A DNA stretch of 33,629 bases from an uncultured Bacteroidales bacterium (lineage in GTDB: Bacteria > Bacteroidota > Bacteroidia > Bacteroidales > Bacteroidaceae): contig CACZBC010000048.1 of assembly GCA_902779315.1 (NCBI GenBank), positions 1 to 33,629 of the forward strand, written 5' to 3'. Positions 8,253 through 16,188 of this stretch are shown piece by piece; the first letter of the stretch is position 1, and each line of letters opens with the position of its first letter. Below the pieces are notes generated by a model. The model did not search any database, was not told the origin of the DNA, and worked only from the letters and a program-made list of their open reading frames with translations. Both the position numbers and the translations under genes were made by a program.

Positions 8253-8294
8253 AAATGTTGCTTCTTTTGTTTATAACTCGTTATTTTTGTGGTG

Positions 8295-8328
8295 CAAAGG
8301 TAAGAAGAAAATAAGAAAATAAGAAAAT
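8295..8328 (-). promoter_or_regulatory. efp promoter with an octamer tandem repeat in its spacer
   Basis: On the minus strand TACCTTTG (plus-strand 8295-8302) is a good -7 element 43 bp before the efp start. Immediately upstream, the octamer AAGAAAAT (plus sense) is repeated three times at 8305-8328, filling the spacer and the place where a -33 TTTG would be; no clear -33 is visible. A change in copy number would alter promoter geometry. Confidence 0.6.
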
Positions 8329-8353
8329 AAGAGGAGAAAAAGTTGCCTAATAC

Positions 8354-8384
8354 TTGTGTAAATGAAAAAAAAGGCTTAATTTTG
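8354..8384 (+). promoter_or_regulatory. rpmH promoter
   Basis: TTG at 8354-8356, a 20-bp spacer, and TAATTTTG at 8377-8384, which lies 46 bp before the rpmH ATG. Confidence 0.65.
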
Positions 8385-8430
8385 CACCCCGAATCATAAT
8401 GCGCACATAATAATTAAGCAATAAAAAGAT

Positions 8431-8586
8431 ATGAAAAGAACATTTCAACCCCACAACCGTCGCCGCAACAACAAGCACGGTTTCCGTCAGAGAATGACAA
8501 CTGCTAATGGCCGCCGTGTATTGGCTTCTCGTCGCGCTAAGGGCCGCAAGAAGCTCACCGTTTCCGACGAAAGGCACGGTAAGTAA
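8431..8586 (+). CDS. rpmH: 50S ribosomal protein L34
   Basis: This is a complete 51-codon frame, short and highly basic, beginning [19 protein letters not shown] and continuing [22 protein letters not shown], which is the L34 signature. L34 is a small structural protein of the large ribosomal subunit. The C-terminal extension after the GRKKL block (TVSDERHGK) is of the sort common in Bacteroidota. It has its own promoter (8354-8384) and terminator (8609-8648). In many bacteria rpmH is followed by rnpA; here it is followed by a PASTA-domain gene, an arrangement I believe is common in Bacteroidales. Confidence 0.96.
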   Translation: MKRTFQPHNRRRNNKHGFRQRMTTANGRRVLASRRAKGRKKLTVSDERHGK

Positions 8587-8608
8587 AGACGATTTTCAAC
8601 AAAAAGGG

Positions 8609-8648
8609 AAAAGAAGTAAGGGAAACTTTACTTCTTTTTCTTTTTTAT
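8609..8648 (+). terminator. Intrinsic terminator after rpmH
   Basis: AAAAGAAGTAA (8609-8619) pairs with TTACTTCTTTT (8628-8638) over 11 bp with an 8-nt loop and runs into a T-rich tract up to 8648. The next promoter element begins at 8652. Confidence 0.75.
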
Positions 8649-8651
8649 TAC

Positions 8652-8659
8652 TATCTTTG
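8652..8659 (+). promoter_or_regulatory. -7 element upstream of the PASTA protein gene
   Basis: TATCTTTG matches the Bacteroidota TAnnTTTG element, 30 bp before the ATG at 8690. No -33 TTTG is visible because the region overlaps the T-rich end of the rpmH terminator. Confidence 0.55.
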
Positions 8660-8689
8660 TCGCGTAATTATATAAAATGAGTAACGATT

Positions 8690-9340
8690 ATGGCTCTGGA
8701 GAAACTCAGGAAGAAACTTTTCAGCCCTTATGTCTATTGGAACCTGATAGCGATGGTGCTTGTGGGTATAGCTCTCTTCATAGGGCTTTGGGTATGGATG
8801 GTACAATATACCAAGCACGGAGAAGGCGTGGATGTGCCCGACGTGAAAGGCATGCTGATAGGCGATGCTGAGTACGCCCTCGACGAAGCGGAACTTGTGA
8901 CGGTTGTGGTCGATTCGGCTTATGTCCGCAAGTTGCCGGCTGGAATCGTTCTCGAACAGAAGCCCTCGCCCGGAAGCAGAGTAAAGTCGGGCAGGGAAAT
9001 CTATCTGACTATCAATCAGAAGCAGACGCCCACCAATACGATTCCCGATATCGCAGGAAACTGTTCTCGCCGTGAAGCGGAAGCACGCCTGAAAGCTCTT
9101 GGATTCAAGATAGGTCCGATGGAGTTCGTTCCCGGCGACCCCGATTGGGTGATTGCCCTGAAAGTGAATGGTCGTGAGGTCTATACAGGCGAACGAGTGC
9201 CAAGTGATGTGCCGATTGTGCTTGTCGTAGGCAATAGCGAGATAGGTAGCGGCGAAGACGAGTTTGGTGACCTCTTCGGCGATTCGCTGGGTGGCGAAGT
9301 CGAGACCGAAGTCTTTGACGGCTACGAGGAGGTTCTCTGA
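8690..9340 (+). CDS. PASTA domain-containing membrane protein
   Basis: This 216-residue protein has a short cytoplasmic N-terminus, one membrane span (about residues 17-39, NLIAMVLVGIALFIGLWVWM) and an extracytoplasmic part with two PASTA domains: about 47-112 (VDVPDVKGMLIGDAEYAL, then VLEQKPSPGSRVKSGREIYLT) and about 116-180 (NTIPDIAGNCSRREAEARLK, then VPSDVPIVLVV). An acidic tail of about 30 residues follows. PASTA domains bind peptidoglycan stem peptides or related ligands in Ser/Thr kinases and penicillin-binding proteins, but here there is no kinase or transpeptidase domain. It is followed after 2 bp by the RluA-family synthase gene and then by ddl, so a link to cell-wall metabolism is plausible but inferred. 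Confidence 0.88.
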   Translation: MALEKLRKKLFSPYVYWNLIAMVLVGIALFIGLWVWMVQYTKHGEGVDVPDVKGMLIGDAEYALDEAELVTVVVDSAYVRKLPAGIVLEQKPSPGSRVKSGREIYLTINQKQTPTNTIPDIAGNCSRREAEARLKALGFKIGPMEFVPGDPDWVIALKVNGREVYTGERVPSDVPIVLVVGNSEIGSGEDEFGDLFGDSLGGEVETEVFDGYEEVL

Positions 9341-9342
9341 AG

Positions 9343-10398
9343 ATGACAGAACTGGAGGAAGACATACTTCTCGACGACGAGCTTCTGGAGGAACAGCCTG
9401 AAGAGCACGAGCATTGGCGCATCGAGGTCGATAAAGGGCAAAACCCTGTTCGTGTCGACAAGTTCCTCATGGACCACATGCCCGGCACGAGCCGCAACCG
9501 CATTCAGAAGGCTGCAGAAGCTGGAAGCATCCGTGCGAACGATAAACCCATCAAGAGCAACTACAAGGTCAAGGCTGGAGACGTCATTACTCTTGTCCTT
9601 GACCATCCCAAGCGCGATTGGGAAATCATACCCGAGGATTTGCCGCTTGATGTCGTCTACGAAGATGAAGTCCTGCTCGTCATCAACAAGCCTGCAGGTC
9701 TCGTCGTGCATCCGGGTTGCGGCAACTATAGCGGAACGCTCGTAAACGCCCTTGCCTGGCATCTTCGTGACGATAAAGGCTTCGACCCGAACGACCCTAC
9801 TGTGGGACTTGTGCACCGAATCGACAAGGACACAAGCGGCTTGCTTGTCATAGCAAAGACTGCCGAAGCAAAGACAGACTTGTGCAAGCAGTTCTTCTAT
9901 CATACGACTCGTCGGGAGTATAACGCCCTCGTTTGGGGACCTTTCGCAGATGATGAAGGCACCATTACCGGCAACATAGGCCGGCATGCTAAGGACCGCT
10001 TGCAGATGGACGTCTATCCGATGGATGGAGAAGTGGGGAAGCCTGCCATCACGCACTATAAGGTGTTGGAGCGTTTTGGTCCTGTCACGCTTGTGGAGTG
10101 CCACCTCGAGACAGGCAGAACGCATCAGATTCGTGCACACATGCGGCACATCGGACATCCTCTCTTTGCAGACGAGCGTTATGGAGGTTGTCAAATCCTC
10201 AGGGGCGAGCAGACGGCTTCCTACAAGGCGTTCATCCATAATTGCATGGCTTTGTGCCCAAGGCAAGCGCTTCACGCAAAGACGCTCGGCTTCAAGCATC
10301 CCACGACAGGGGAGGAGATGTTCTTCTCGTCGCAACTGCCTGAAGACTTCGAGGCATTATTGAATAAATGGAGAGTTTATAGCAAGAATAAAAACTAA
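9343..10398 (+). CDS. rluD: RluA/RluD-family 23S rRNA pseudouridine synthase
   Basis: The enzyme isomerises uridines to pseudouridine in 23S rRNA; RluD-type members act on helix 69. The 351-residue protein has an acidic N-terminus, an S4 RNA-binding domain (about 34-95, VRVDKFLMDHMPGTSRNRIQ) and the catalytic domain with the family signature HRIDKDTSGLLVIAKT, where Asp161 is the expected nucleophile. Other conserved blocks are INKPAGLVVHPG and the C-terminal GRTHQIRAHMRHIGHPLFAD. It starts 2 bp after the PASTA gene and is followed after 10 bp by ddl, so these genes are probably one transcript. Assignment to RluD rather than RluC or RluA rests on the overall pattern and is less certain than the family. 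Confidence 0.93.
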   Translation: MTELEEDILLDDELLEEQPEEHEHWRIEVDKGQNPVRVDKFLMDHMPGTSRNRIQKAAEAGSIRANDKPIKSNYKVKAGDVITLVLDHPKRDWEIIPEDLPLDVVYEDEVLLVINKPAGLVVHPGCGNYSGTLVNALAWHLRDDKGFDPNDPTVGLVHRIDKDTSGLLVIAKTAEAKTDLCKQFFYHTTRREYNALVWGPFADDEGTITGNIGRHAKDRLQMDVYPMDGEVGKPAITHYKVLERFGPVTLVECHLETGRTHQIRAHMRHIGHPLFADERYGGCQILRGEQTASYKAFIHNCMALCPRQALHAKTLGFKHPTTGEEMFFSSQLPEDFEALLNKWRVYSKNKN

Positions 10399-10408
10399 AT
10401 AAAGCATA

Positions 10409-11389
10409 ATGAAAACAATAGCAATAGTTTGTGGCGGTGACAGTTCGGAGCATGACGTAAGTATGCGTAGTGCAGAAGGAATAGCTTCGTTCATCGATCC
10501 CGCGCGTTATATTATATATAAGGTAGAGATTCATGCTGGCAAGTGGGAGGCTTTGCTTCCTGATGGAAGTCGCTCGAAGGTCAATAGAGACGACTTCAGT
10601 TTCATGCATGACGGCAAGGAGATTCATCCCGACTTCGCTTACATCACCATTCATGGTGCTCCAGGCGAGAACGGAGAACTGCAAGGTTACTTCGACCTCA
10701 TCAAGATGCCTTACTCGACATGTAATGTCCTTATCGAAGCAATGACTTACGACAAGTTCGTTCTCAATAATTACATGCGGGCTTTTGGCGTTTCGGTTGC
10801 TGACAGTCTGCTCGTCAAGATAGGTCACGACAAAGAGGTGAGCGACGAGGAGATAGTGTCCCGTATCGGTTTGCCTTGCTTTGTGAAGCCTTCCAGGGGC
10901 GGGTCCTCCTTCGGTACAACAAAGGTCAAGACTCAGGAGCAACTCCGTCCCGCAATCGAACTTGCCTTGAAAGAAGGCGAGGACGTGATGGTGGAGGCTT
11001 TCATGGGAGGCACTGAGCTGACTTGCGGCTGCTACAAGACGAAGCAGAAGAGTGTGGTATTCCCCATTACGGAGGTTGTCTCGAAGAATGAGTTCTTTGA
11101 CTATGCAGCCAAGTACAATAATGAGAGCGACGAGATAACACCTGCCAGAATCAGCGAACGCCTTGCAGAGCGCGTCTCGAAGCTGACCTCGATGATTTAC
11201 GACTTGCTAGGTTGTCACGGTATTATCCGTATTGACTACATTATCACGGAAGGCGAGAAGATCAATCTCCTTGAGATAAACACCACGCCAGGCATGACAA
11301 CAACGAGCTTCATCCCGCAGCAGGTTCGTGCTGCAGGCTTGGATATTCGTGATGTAATGACAGATATCATAGAAGACGCTTTGTCTTAG
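10409..11389 (+). CDS. ddl: D-alanine--D-alanine ligase
   Basis: This ATP-grasp ligase joins two D-alanines for the peptidoglycan precursor. The 326-residue protein shows the family landmarks in order: CGGDSSEHDVSMRSAEG at the N-terminus with the active-site glutamate Glu14, IHGAPGENGELQG, the ATP-grasp lysine and loop in LPCFVKPSRGGSSFGT, VEAFMGGTELTCG, and the metal-binding and end motif LLEINTTPGMTTTSF. The length is normal. It follows the pseudouridine synthase gene by 10 bp. After its stop codon a heptamer TTCATAA/TTCATAG is repeated four times (11390-11417) before the acyltransferase gene. Confidence 0.97.
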   Translation: MKTIAIVCGGDSSEHDVSMRSAEGIASFIDPARYIIYKVEIHAGKWEALLPDGSRSKVNRDDFSFMHDGKEIHPDFAYITIHGAPGENGELQGYFDLIKMPYSTCNVLIEAMTYDKFVLNNYMRAFGVSVADSLLVKIGHDKEVSDEEIVSRIGLPCFVKPSRGGSSFGTTKVKTQEQLRPAIELALKEGEDVMVEAFMGGTELTCGCYKTKQKSVVFPITEVVSKNEFFDYAAKYNNESDEITPARISERLAERVSKLTSMIYDLLGCHGIIRIDYIITEGEKINLLEINTTPGMTTTSFIPQQVRAAGLDIRDVMTDIIEDALS

Positions 11390-11417
11390 TTCATAATTCA
11401 TAATTCATAGTTCATAG
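11390..11417. repeat. Tandem heptamer repeat (4 x 7 bp)
   Basis: TTCATAA, TTCATAA, TTCATAG, TTCATAG follow directly after the ddl stop codon and fill most of the 45-bp gap to the acyltransferase start. This is one of several 7-8 bp tandem repeats in this window. Confidence 0.85.
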
Positions 11418-11434
11418 TTAATATCTCTTTGGCC

Positions 11435-12634
11435 ATGAGTAACGCGCAATCTAAAGCACTCCCCCAAAGGGGGAGCGGGGAGGGGGCTTTCGACGAAATC
11501 CGTCCCTACGCGGCGGGTGAGGTGAAGCAGGCCGTCGAGAGTCTTCTTGCCGACAGGCAGTTCTCGCGATTGCTGAAAGGTTTTGTGCCTTGGATGCCAG
11601 GCTGGATGCGAAACGGTTTGATACGTTTGGCATTTGTTGGCGTCAACACGCCTTTGCAGTTCCAATTGCGCTTCATCAAGCCTGTTTTGAGACGCATCTT
11701 GCGCAAATGCAGCACAGGTTATACCTTCGCCTATAGTGGAATAGCGCCAGGTCCGGAACGTTACACTTTCATAAGCAATCATCGAGATATTGTCCTCGAT
11801 AGCGCAATCCTCGACTTGATGCTGCACGAGAACCATTTCCCCACGACTTGCGAGATAGCAATTGGCGACAATCTCCTCATCTATCCATGGATTAAAACGC
11901 TTGTCAAACTCAATAAAGCTTTCACAGTTAAAAGAGGTCTCAGTCCGAGGGAACTGCTCGAAAGCAGTCAGAGAATGAGCCGATACATGCATTATGCCAT
12001 TCAGGAGAAGCACGAAAACATCTGGATAGCACAACGCGAGGGACGTGCAAAGGACAGTAGCGACCAGACACAAGAGTCTCTGCTCAAGATGTTTGCAATG
12101 GCCGGAGAAGGCACAATCGTAGAGCGACTAAAGGAGCTCAACCTCGTGCCGCTCAGCATCAGTTACGAGTACGACCCTTGCGATTACCTGAAAGCGCAGG
12201 AGTTCCAGATGAAGCGCGACAATCCGTCGTTCAAGAAGAGCAAGCAGGACGACCTCGACAACATGAAGACGGGCATCTTCGGAAAGAAGGGACGCATCCA
12301 CTACGAAGCCCGTCCCTGCATCAACACTTGGCTTGACGAGCTCTCGGAACTGCCCAAGACGGAAATCTTTGCTGAGGTTGCCCGTCGAATTGACCAGCAG
12401 ATTCACGCCGGATATCAGCTTTTCCCAGGCAATTATGTCGCCCTCGATATGCTTCAAGGCACTTCAAGCTATACAGATAAGTACACTGAAGAGGAGAAGA
12501 AGGCCTTTGAAGCCTACTTGCAGAGCCGTATCGACTTGGTGAAAATAGAGAACAAGGATGAGGCTTTCCTCAGGGAACGCATCCTGACGATGTACGCCAA
12601 CCCGGTCATTAACAAGCAGATAGCAATACAATGA
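11435..12634 (+). CDS. Glycerol-3-phosphate/1-acylglycerol-3-phosphate-type acyltransferase
   Basis: This is a predicted phospholipid-synthesis acyltransferase of 399 residues. The core carries ISNHRDIVLDSAIL, a Bacteroidota form of the acyltransferase NHxxxxD motif, then CEIAIGDNLL and the substrate-binding block FTVKRGLSPRELLESS, followed by ENIWIAQREGRAKDSSD. I start at ATG 11435; a TTG two codons earlier is less likely. Residues 4-18 (AQSKALPQRGSGEGA) look like an insertion before the conserved FDEIRPY: they are encoded by a very G/C-rich stretch with CCCCC-AAA-GGGGG and two further G-runs (11461-11486). No membrane span is obvious. The gene overlaps the following NigD-like gene by 4 bp (ATGA), so those two are coupled. 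The exact acyl acceptor is unknown. Confidence 0.8.
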   Translation: MSNAQSKALPQRGSGEGAFDEIRPYAAGEVKQAVESLLADRQFSRLLKGFVPWMPGWMRNGLIRLAFVGVNTPLQFQLRFIKPVLRRILRKCSTGYTFAYSGIAPGPERYTFISNHRDIVLDSAILDLMLHENHFPTTCEIAIGDNLLIYPWIKTLVKLNKAFTVKRGLSPRELLESSQRMSRYMHYAIQEKHENIWIAQREGRAKDSSDQTQESLLKMFAMAGEGTIVERLKELNLVPLSISYEYDPCDYLKAQEFQMKRDNPSFKKSKQDDLDNMKTGIFGKKGRIHYEARPCINTWLDELSELPKTEIFAEVARRIDQQIHAGYQLFPGNYVALDMLQGTSSYTDKYTEEEKKAFEAYLQSRIDLVKIENKDEAFLRERILTMYANPVINKQIAIQ

Positions 12635-13239
12635 AGCACTCGTGCCTTTGTATAATGGTCAGTTTGATTTGCCTCGTTTCCTGCAAAAATGGGGGAGAGG
12701 AGGACTTCTATCCGAATGTTGTGACTGAGTTCGCGACAATTCGGACTGATGCTGAAGGCACGATGAAGGAGCTCACGACTGATGACGAACACACTTATGC
12801 CATCAAGAATCCGCAGAAAGGATACAAGAAGGACTACAGCTATCGGGTTGTTTGCGGCTTTGTTCGTGAAGGTCAAGCCGTTACGCTCTATCAACTGACG
12901 GCAGCCTACTTGCTTGGCGACTCTACCGATCTTGCCCATGAACCTGACCCAATCAAGGTGACAAGCATTTGGCAATCAGGCAAGTACATTAACATGCACC
13001 TCTCGCCACTTACGCAAGGTGGCACACAATATTGGGGCTATCGAATCGACGAGACCAGCGACGGAGCCACACATCTCAGCCTTCATCACAGACAGAATGG
13101 CGACCCTCAGTCTTACACGCAGAGTGTCTATGCCAGTCTTTCCTTGGATGGACTCGAGGCAATTCCAGCCGGAAACGATATCGTCCTGCACGTAAAGACC
13201 TACAACGGAGAGCAAGTCTGGACTTTCCGGAAGCCCTAA
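12631..13239 (+). CDS. NigD-like lipoprotein
   Basis: This 202-residue exported lipoprotein has signal MKHSCLCIMVSLICLVSC with Cys18 as the lipid attachment site. The body follows the NigD pattern of Bacteroidales: FYPNVVTEFATIRTDAEG and ELTTDDEHTYAI in the N-terminal domain, then YRVVCGFVREGQAVTLY, DPIKVTSIWQSGKYINMHL and a C-terminal beta domain ending VLHVKTYNGEQVWTFRKP. NigD was named from a bacteriocin (nigrescin) locus of Prevotella nigrescens, but the family is widespread and its role is not established. Translation is coupled to the acyltransferase by a 4-bp overlap. Nothing bacteriocin-like is nearby. Confidence 0.82.
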   Translation: MKHSCLCIMVSLICLVSCKNGGEEDFYPNVVTEFATIRTDAEGTMKELTTDDEHTYAIKNPQKGYKKDYSYRVVCGFVREGQAVTLYQLTAAYLLGDSTDLAHEPDPIKVTSIWQSGKYINMHLSPLTQGGTQYWGYRIDETSDGATHLSLHHRQNGDPQSYTQSVYASLSLDGLEAIPAGNDIVLHVKTYNGEQVWTFRKP

Positions 13240-13294
13240 AAGACTCGCACCCCAAGTGCTTGAGAATCAGACGGCATGGGTGGATGAAAAACAT

Positions 13295-13400
13295 AACGTG
13301 GTTAAAAGCCAAACGTAACGTTGTTAAATTGCAAACATATAGTGTGACGTTTGCGTTTTACTAGTGTGACGATTGCGATTATCACGTGCCACGTTTAAAG
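13295..13400. repeat. 22-bp repeat array, locus C (mixed and degenerate units)
   Basis: About five units with a 22-bp period: two diverged ones (ACGTGGTTAAAAGCC... and ACGTTGTTAAATTGC...), then two of the locus-B type (AGTGTGACGTTTGCG, ACTAGTGTGACGATTGC), ending in a CACGTGCCACGTTT junction. It lies between the NigD-like gene and the SHOCT-like gene, both on the plus strand. The diverged units suggest an older array or one built from different unit subtypes. The rest of the 221-bp gap holds nothing recognisable. Confidence 0.75.
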
Positions 13401-13460
13401 ACGAGGTTAACCTAATTGAAAAACCAAACTTGACTGATCTATAAACGAAACTCAAAAACG

Positions 13461-13805
13461 ATGAAAGATATTGCTGTTTTACTGGGTGTCATACTGCTTT
13501 CAATCGTCTTGATTGCCATAAAGCTCAAGTTCAATTCCTTCATTTTCGGAGAAGGCGGACTGTTGGGACCTGAAGACCATTCCCTCGGTCATGAGATAAA
13601 GAATCTGGTCAAACTGCGTGATCAGGGACTCATAGATGCCACGAAGTACGAGGAAATGAAGGCGGAATTGCTGCTGAAATACAATGAGTTAAGTCATTAC
13701 GCGGACGAGGAAATCCAGAAACTCGAGAAGTTGCAAAAGCAGGGCGTCATCACTCCGGAAGAGCTCGAGGACATAAAGAAAAGACTCAGCAAGGTGAATC
13801 AATAA
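13461..13805 (+). CDS. Small membrane protein with two SHOCT-like helical hairpins
   Basis: This 114-residue protein has an N-terminal membrane span (about residues 4-22, IAVLLGVILLSIVLIAIKL) and a soluble part with two similar short helical hairpins: about 45-70 (IKNLVKLRDQGLIDATKYEE, MKAELL) and about 86-112 (LEKLQKQGVITPEELEDIKK, RL). The pattern 'L..L...G.It.eEfe..K..LL' is that of SHOCT (short C-terminal) domains, which occur at the ends of many bacterial membrane proteins and are thought to mediate oligomerisation. I know of no specific function. It stands alone, 86 bp before mnmA and just after the locus C repeats; no clear promoter was found. Confidence 0.7.
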   Translation: MKDIAVLLGVILLSIVLIAIKLKFNSFIFGEGGLLGPEDHSLGHEIKNLVKLRDQGLIDATKYEEMKAELLLKYNELSHYADEEIQKLEKLQKQGVITPEELEDIKKRLSKVNQ

Positions 13806-13861
13806 CCCTCGCGCTTCAAGATAATTCGCCTGAAAGGTGATGATATTTGAGTAAAAAAGTG

Positions 13862-13869
13862 TATCTTTG
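13862..13869 (+). promoter_or_regulatory. -7 element of the mnmA promoter
   Basis: TATCTTTG lies 22 bp before the mnmA ATG. The nearest TTTG upstream (13846-13849) is only 12 bp away, too close for the usual spacing, so the -33 part is uncertain. Confidence 0.6.
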
Positions 13870-13891
13870 CAGAGCAAAGAGTTAGAGGAAA

Positions 13892-14989
13892 ATGAATTTT
13901 GAATCGATAAAGGGCAGTGTTGCCGTTCTCATTTCGGGTGGTGTGGATAGCGCAGTCGTTGTACACCAGCTTTGCCAGGCAGGTTTGAAGCCCGACCTAC
14001 ACTATATTAAAATAGGTATGGACGGGGAGGATTCATCATGTTCGGCAGAAGAGGACATCGAGCTTTCGCAGGCTACGGCTCGCAAGTACGGGCTGAAACT
14101 CGAAGTGACCGACCTCCAAAAGGAATACTGGGAACAGGTTGTGGGCTATACTGTCGAGCGAATCAAGCTGGGACTGACGCCCAACCCGGATGTGATGTGC
14201 AACCGTCTCATCAAGTTTGGCGCGTTCGAGCAAAGGGTTGGCTGTCATTACGATTATATCGCAACAGGCCATTATGCCACAAATGTCGAGCGAAACGGCA
14301 AGATGTGGCTCGGAACGGCTAAAGATCCGGTCAAGGACCAGACCGATTTCCTCGCTCAGCTCAGCTACGAGCAACTCAGTCATACACTCTTTCCGATAGG
14401 TCATCTCATGAAGGACGAAGTGCGACAGATTGCCCTCGAGGCAAAACTTCCGAGTGCCAAACGCAAGGACAGTCAGGGAATCTGCTTCCTCGGAAAGATC
14501 AATTACAACGACTTCATCCGCCGTTTCATGGGCGAACAGGAAGGCAAAGTCATTGATATCGAGACGGGTAAGGTCGTCGGAAAGCATCAAGGCTTCTGGT
14601 TCCACACCATCGGACAAAGGAAAGGTTTGGGCTTGAGCGGCGGTCCGTGGTTTGTGGTGAAGAAGAACGTGAAGAAGAACATCATTTTTGTGGCGAACGG
14701 ATGGGACACGCAATTGCAGTACGGACACGACTTCCGTCTGGCCGATTTCCACTATATCACGGAACCTTTGCCTGTTCAGAAAGGCGAAGAACCCAAGCCG
14801 ATTCAGTTCAAAGTCAGGCATGTGGACCACTTCATGCCTGGCCTCATCAGCCTTGATGACGAGGGCTATCACATCCATTCTGATGCTCCCATTCAAGGCA
14901 TAGCACCAGGGCAGTTCGGTTGCATCTATGATGCCGATGCGACTGTCTGTTACGGAAGTGGCGAGATAAGCATTTACAAGGAGAAATAA
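13892..14989 (+). CDS. mnmA: tRNA-specific 2-thiouridylase MnmA
   Basis: MnmA thiolates the wobble uridine U34 of tRNAs for Lys, Glu and Gln, using ATP and a persulfide sulfur source. The 365-residue protein has the PP-loop SGGVDS (15-20), the first catalytic cysteine Cys103 in [14 protein letters not shown], the tRNA-binding ATGHYA block, the second cysteine Cys198 in [11 protein letters not shown], and the C-terminal beta-barrel with [18 protein letters not shown]. All key residues are present and the length is normal. It has a -7 element 22 bp upstream and is followed after 7 bp by a PatB-type C-S lyase gene, with which it may be co-transcribed. Confidence 0.96.
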   Translation: MNFESIKGSVAVLISGGVDSAVVVHQLCQAGLKPDLHYIKIGMDGEDSSCSAEEDIELSQATARKYGLKLEVTDLQKEYWEQVVGYTVERIKLGLTPNPDVMCNRLIKFGAFEQRVGCHYDYIATGHYATNVERNGKMWLGTAKDPVKDQTDFLAQLSYEQLSHTLFPIGHLMKDEVRQIALEAKLPSAKRKDSQGICFLGKINYNDFIRRFMGEQEGKVIDIETGKVVGKHQGFWFHTIGQRKGLGLSGGPWFVVKKNVKKNIIFVANGWDTQLQYGHDFRLADFHYITEPLPVQKGEEPKPIQFKVRHVDHFMPGLISLDDEGYHIHSDAPIQGIAPGQFGCIYDADATVCYGSGEISIYKEK

Positions 14990-14996
14990 GACCAAT

Positions 14997-16172
14997 ATGA
15001 AATACGATTTCGACGAGATAATCCCTCGCAAGGGAACAGACGCGATAAAGATTGACCGCGTGAAAAACGAGTGTGGAACCGACGACCTCATCCCGATGTG
15101 GGTGGCCGATATGGACTTCCGAACACCTCCTTTCATCTTTAACGCCATTCGTAAACGTCTGGAACAAAACATCTTGGGCTACACTTGTCAGAACCCTCCT
15201 TACTACGAAAGCATTTGTCGTTGGAATAAGGAGCAGCATGGAATGGATGTCACACGCGAGATGATTTGCTACATTCCTGGGGTTGTGAGCGGCATTTTCC
15301 TCGCCGTTCAAGCCTTCACGGAAAAGGGTGACCGCATCCTCATACAGGAGCCCGTCTATCATCCCTTCTGCTTTGTGCCTGAAGCATGCAAGCGTGTGGT
15401 CGTACAATCCTCGCTTCGTCGAACGGAAACCTCCTTTGCGATGGACTTCGAGGCACTTCGTCGCGACATCAAAGGCTGCAAGATGATGATACTTTGTAAC
15501 CCTCATAACCCTGCTGGAATATGCTGGAAGAAGGAAGATTTGCAGCAAGTTGCACAGATTTGTGCAGAGGAAGGGGTTGTTGTGGTGAGCGACGAGATTC
15601 ATTGCGATATGGTCTTCAAGGGACACAAGCACATTCCCTTTGCCAGCGTGAGCGAGGAAGCTCGCCGAATCAGCATCACTCTGCAGGCTCCCACAAAGAC
15701 CTTCAACATGCCGGGCATCGTGGCAAGTCAGGCTATTGTCTATGACGAGAAACTTCGCGACCAATACTTCAACTACATTTGGGGCACAGATCAGGACCTC
15801 GGCAATGTCTTTGCCTGCGATTGCGTAATGGCTTGTTATAGCGACGAAGGCAGGGAATGGAAGCAGCAAATGCTCGACTATGTGCAGGGCAACATTGACC
15901 TTGTTGCGAAACGTTTCGCAGAGGAATGCCCCAGCGTCCGTCCCATCATACCCGAAGCAAGCTTCCTCGTCTTCCTCGATTGCACGGCTCTCGACTTCAA
16001 GACACAAGGCGAGTTGGAGCATTTCTTTGCCTTCGATGCCAAAGTCGGCATGAACTCAGGAGCGATGTTCGGCAAAGGAGGCGTCGGTTTCATGCGTTTG
16101 AATGTAGGTTGTCCCCGCTCTGTCGTGAATGAAGCCCTCGACAGAATAATTAAAGCCATAAAGGGTATGTGA
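14997..16172 (+). CDS. PatB/MalY-family PLP-dependent C-S lyase or aminotransferase
   Basis: This 391-residue fold-type I PLP enzyme of the MalY/PatB group cleaves cystathionine or cysteine conjugates (beta-lyase activity) or acts as an aminotransferase. Signatures are MWVADMDFRTPP near the N-terminus, NPHNPAGICW, VVSDEIHCDMVF and the PLP-lysine region LQAPTKTFNMPGIVASQ, with the C-terminal LRLNVGCPRS-like motif (FMRLNVGCPRSVVNEALDR). Length and motifs are typical. It starts 7 bp after mnmA and ends 16 bp before the CotH gene. Sulfur release by the enzyme and sulfur use by MnmA make a functional link conceivable, but MnmA normally receives sulfur through a cysteine desulfurase, so this is only an idea. 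Confidence 0.9.
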   Translation: MKYDFDEIIPRKGTDAIKIDRVKNECGTDDLIPMWVADMDFRTPPFIFNAIRKRLEQNILGYTCQNPPYYESICRWNKEQHGMDVTREMICYIPGVVSGIFLAVQAFTEKGDRILIQEPVYHPFCFVPEACKRVVVQSSLRRTETSFAMDFEALRRDIKGCKMMILCNPHNPAGICWKKEDLQQVAQICAEEGVVVVSDEIHCDMVFKGHKHIPFASVSEEARRISITLQAPTKTFNMPGIVASQAIVYDEKLRDQYFNYIWGTDQDLGNVFACDCVMACYSDEGREWKQQMLDYVQGNIDLVAKRFAEECPSVRPIIPEASFLVFLDCTALDFKTQGELEHFFAFDAKVGMNSGAMFGKGGVGFMRLNVGCPRSVVNEALDRIIKAIKGM

Positions 16173-16188
16173 AGATACAATATAGAAT

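Noticed and set aside
14036-16022. Long minus-strand open frames over mnmA and the PatB-like gene
   Set aside because: Shadows of two conserved enzymes with complete catalytic motifs on the plus strand.
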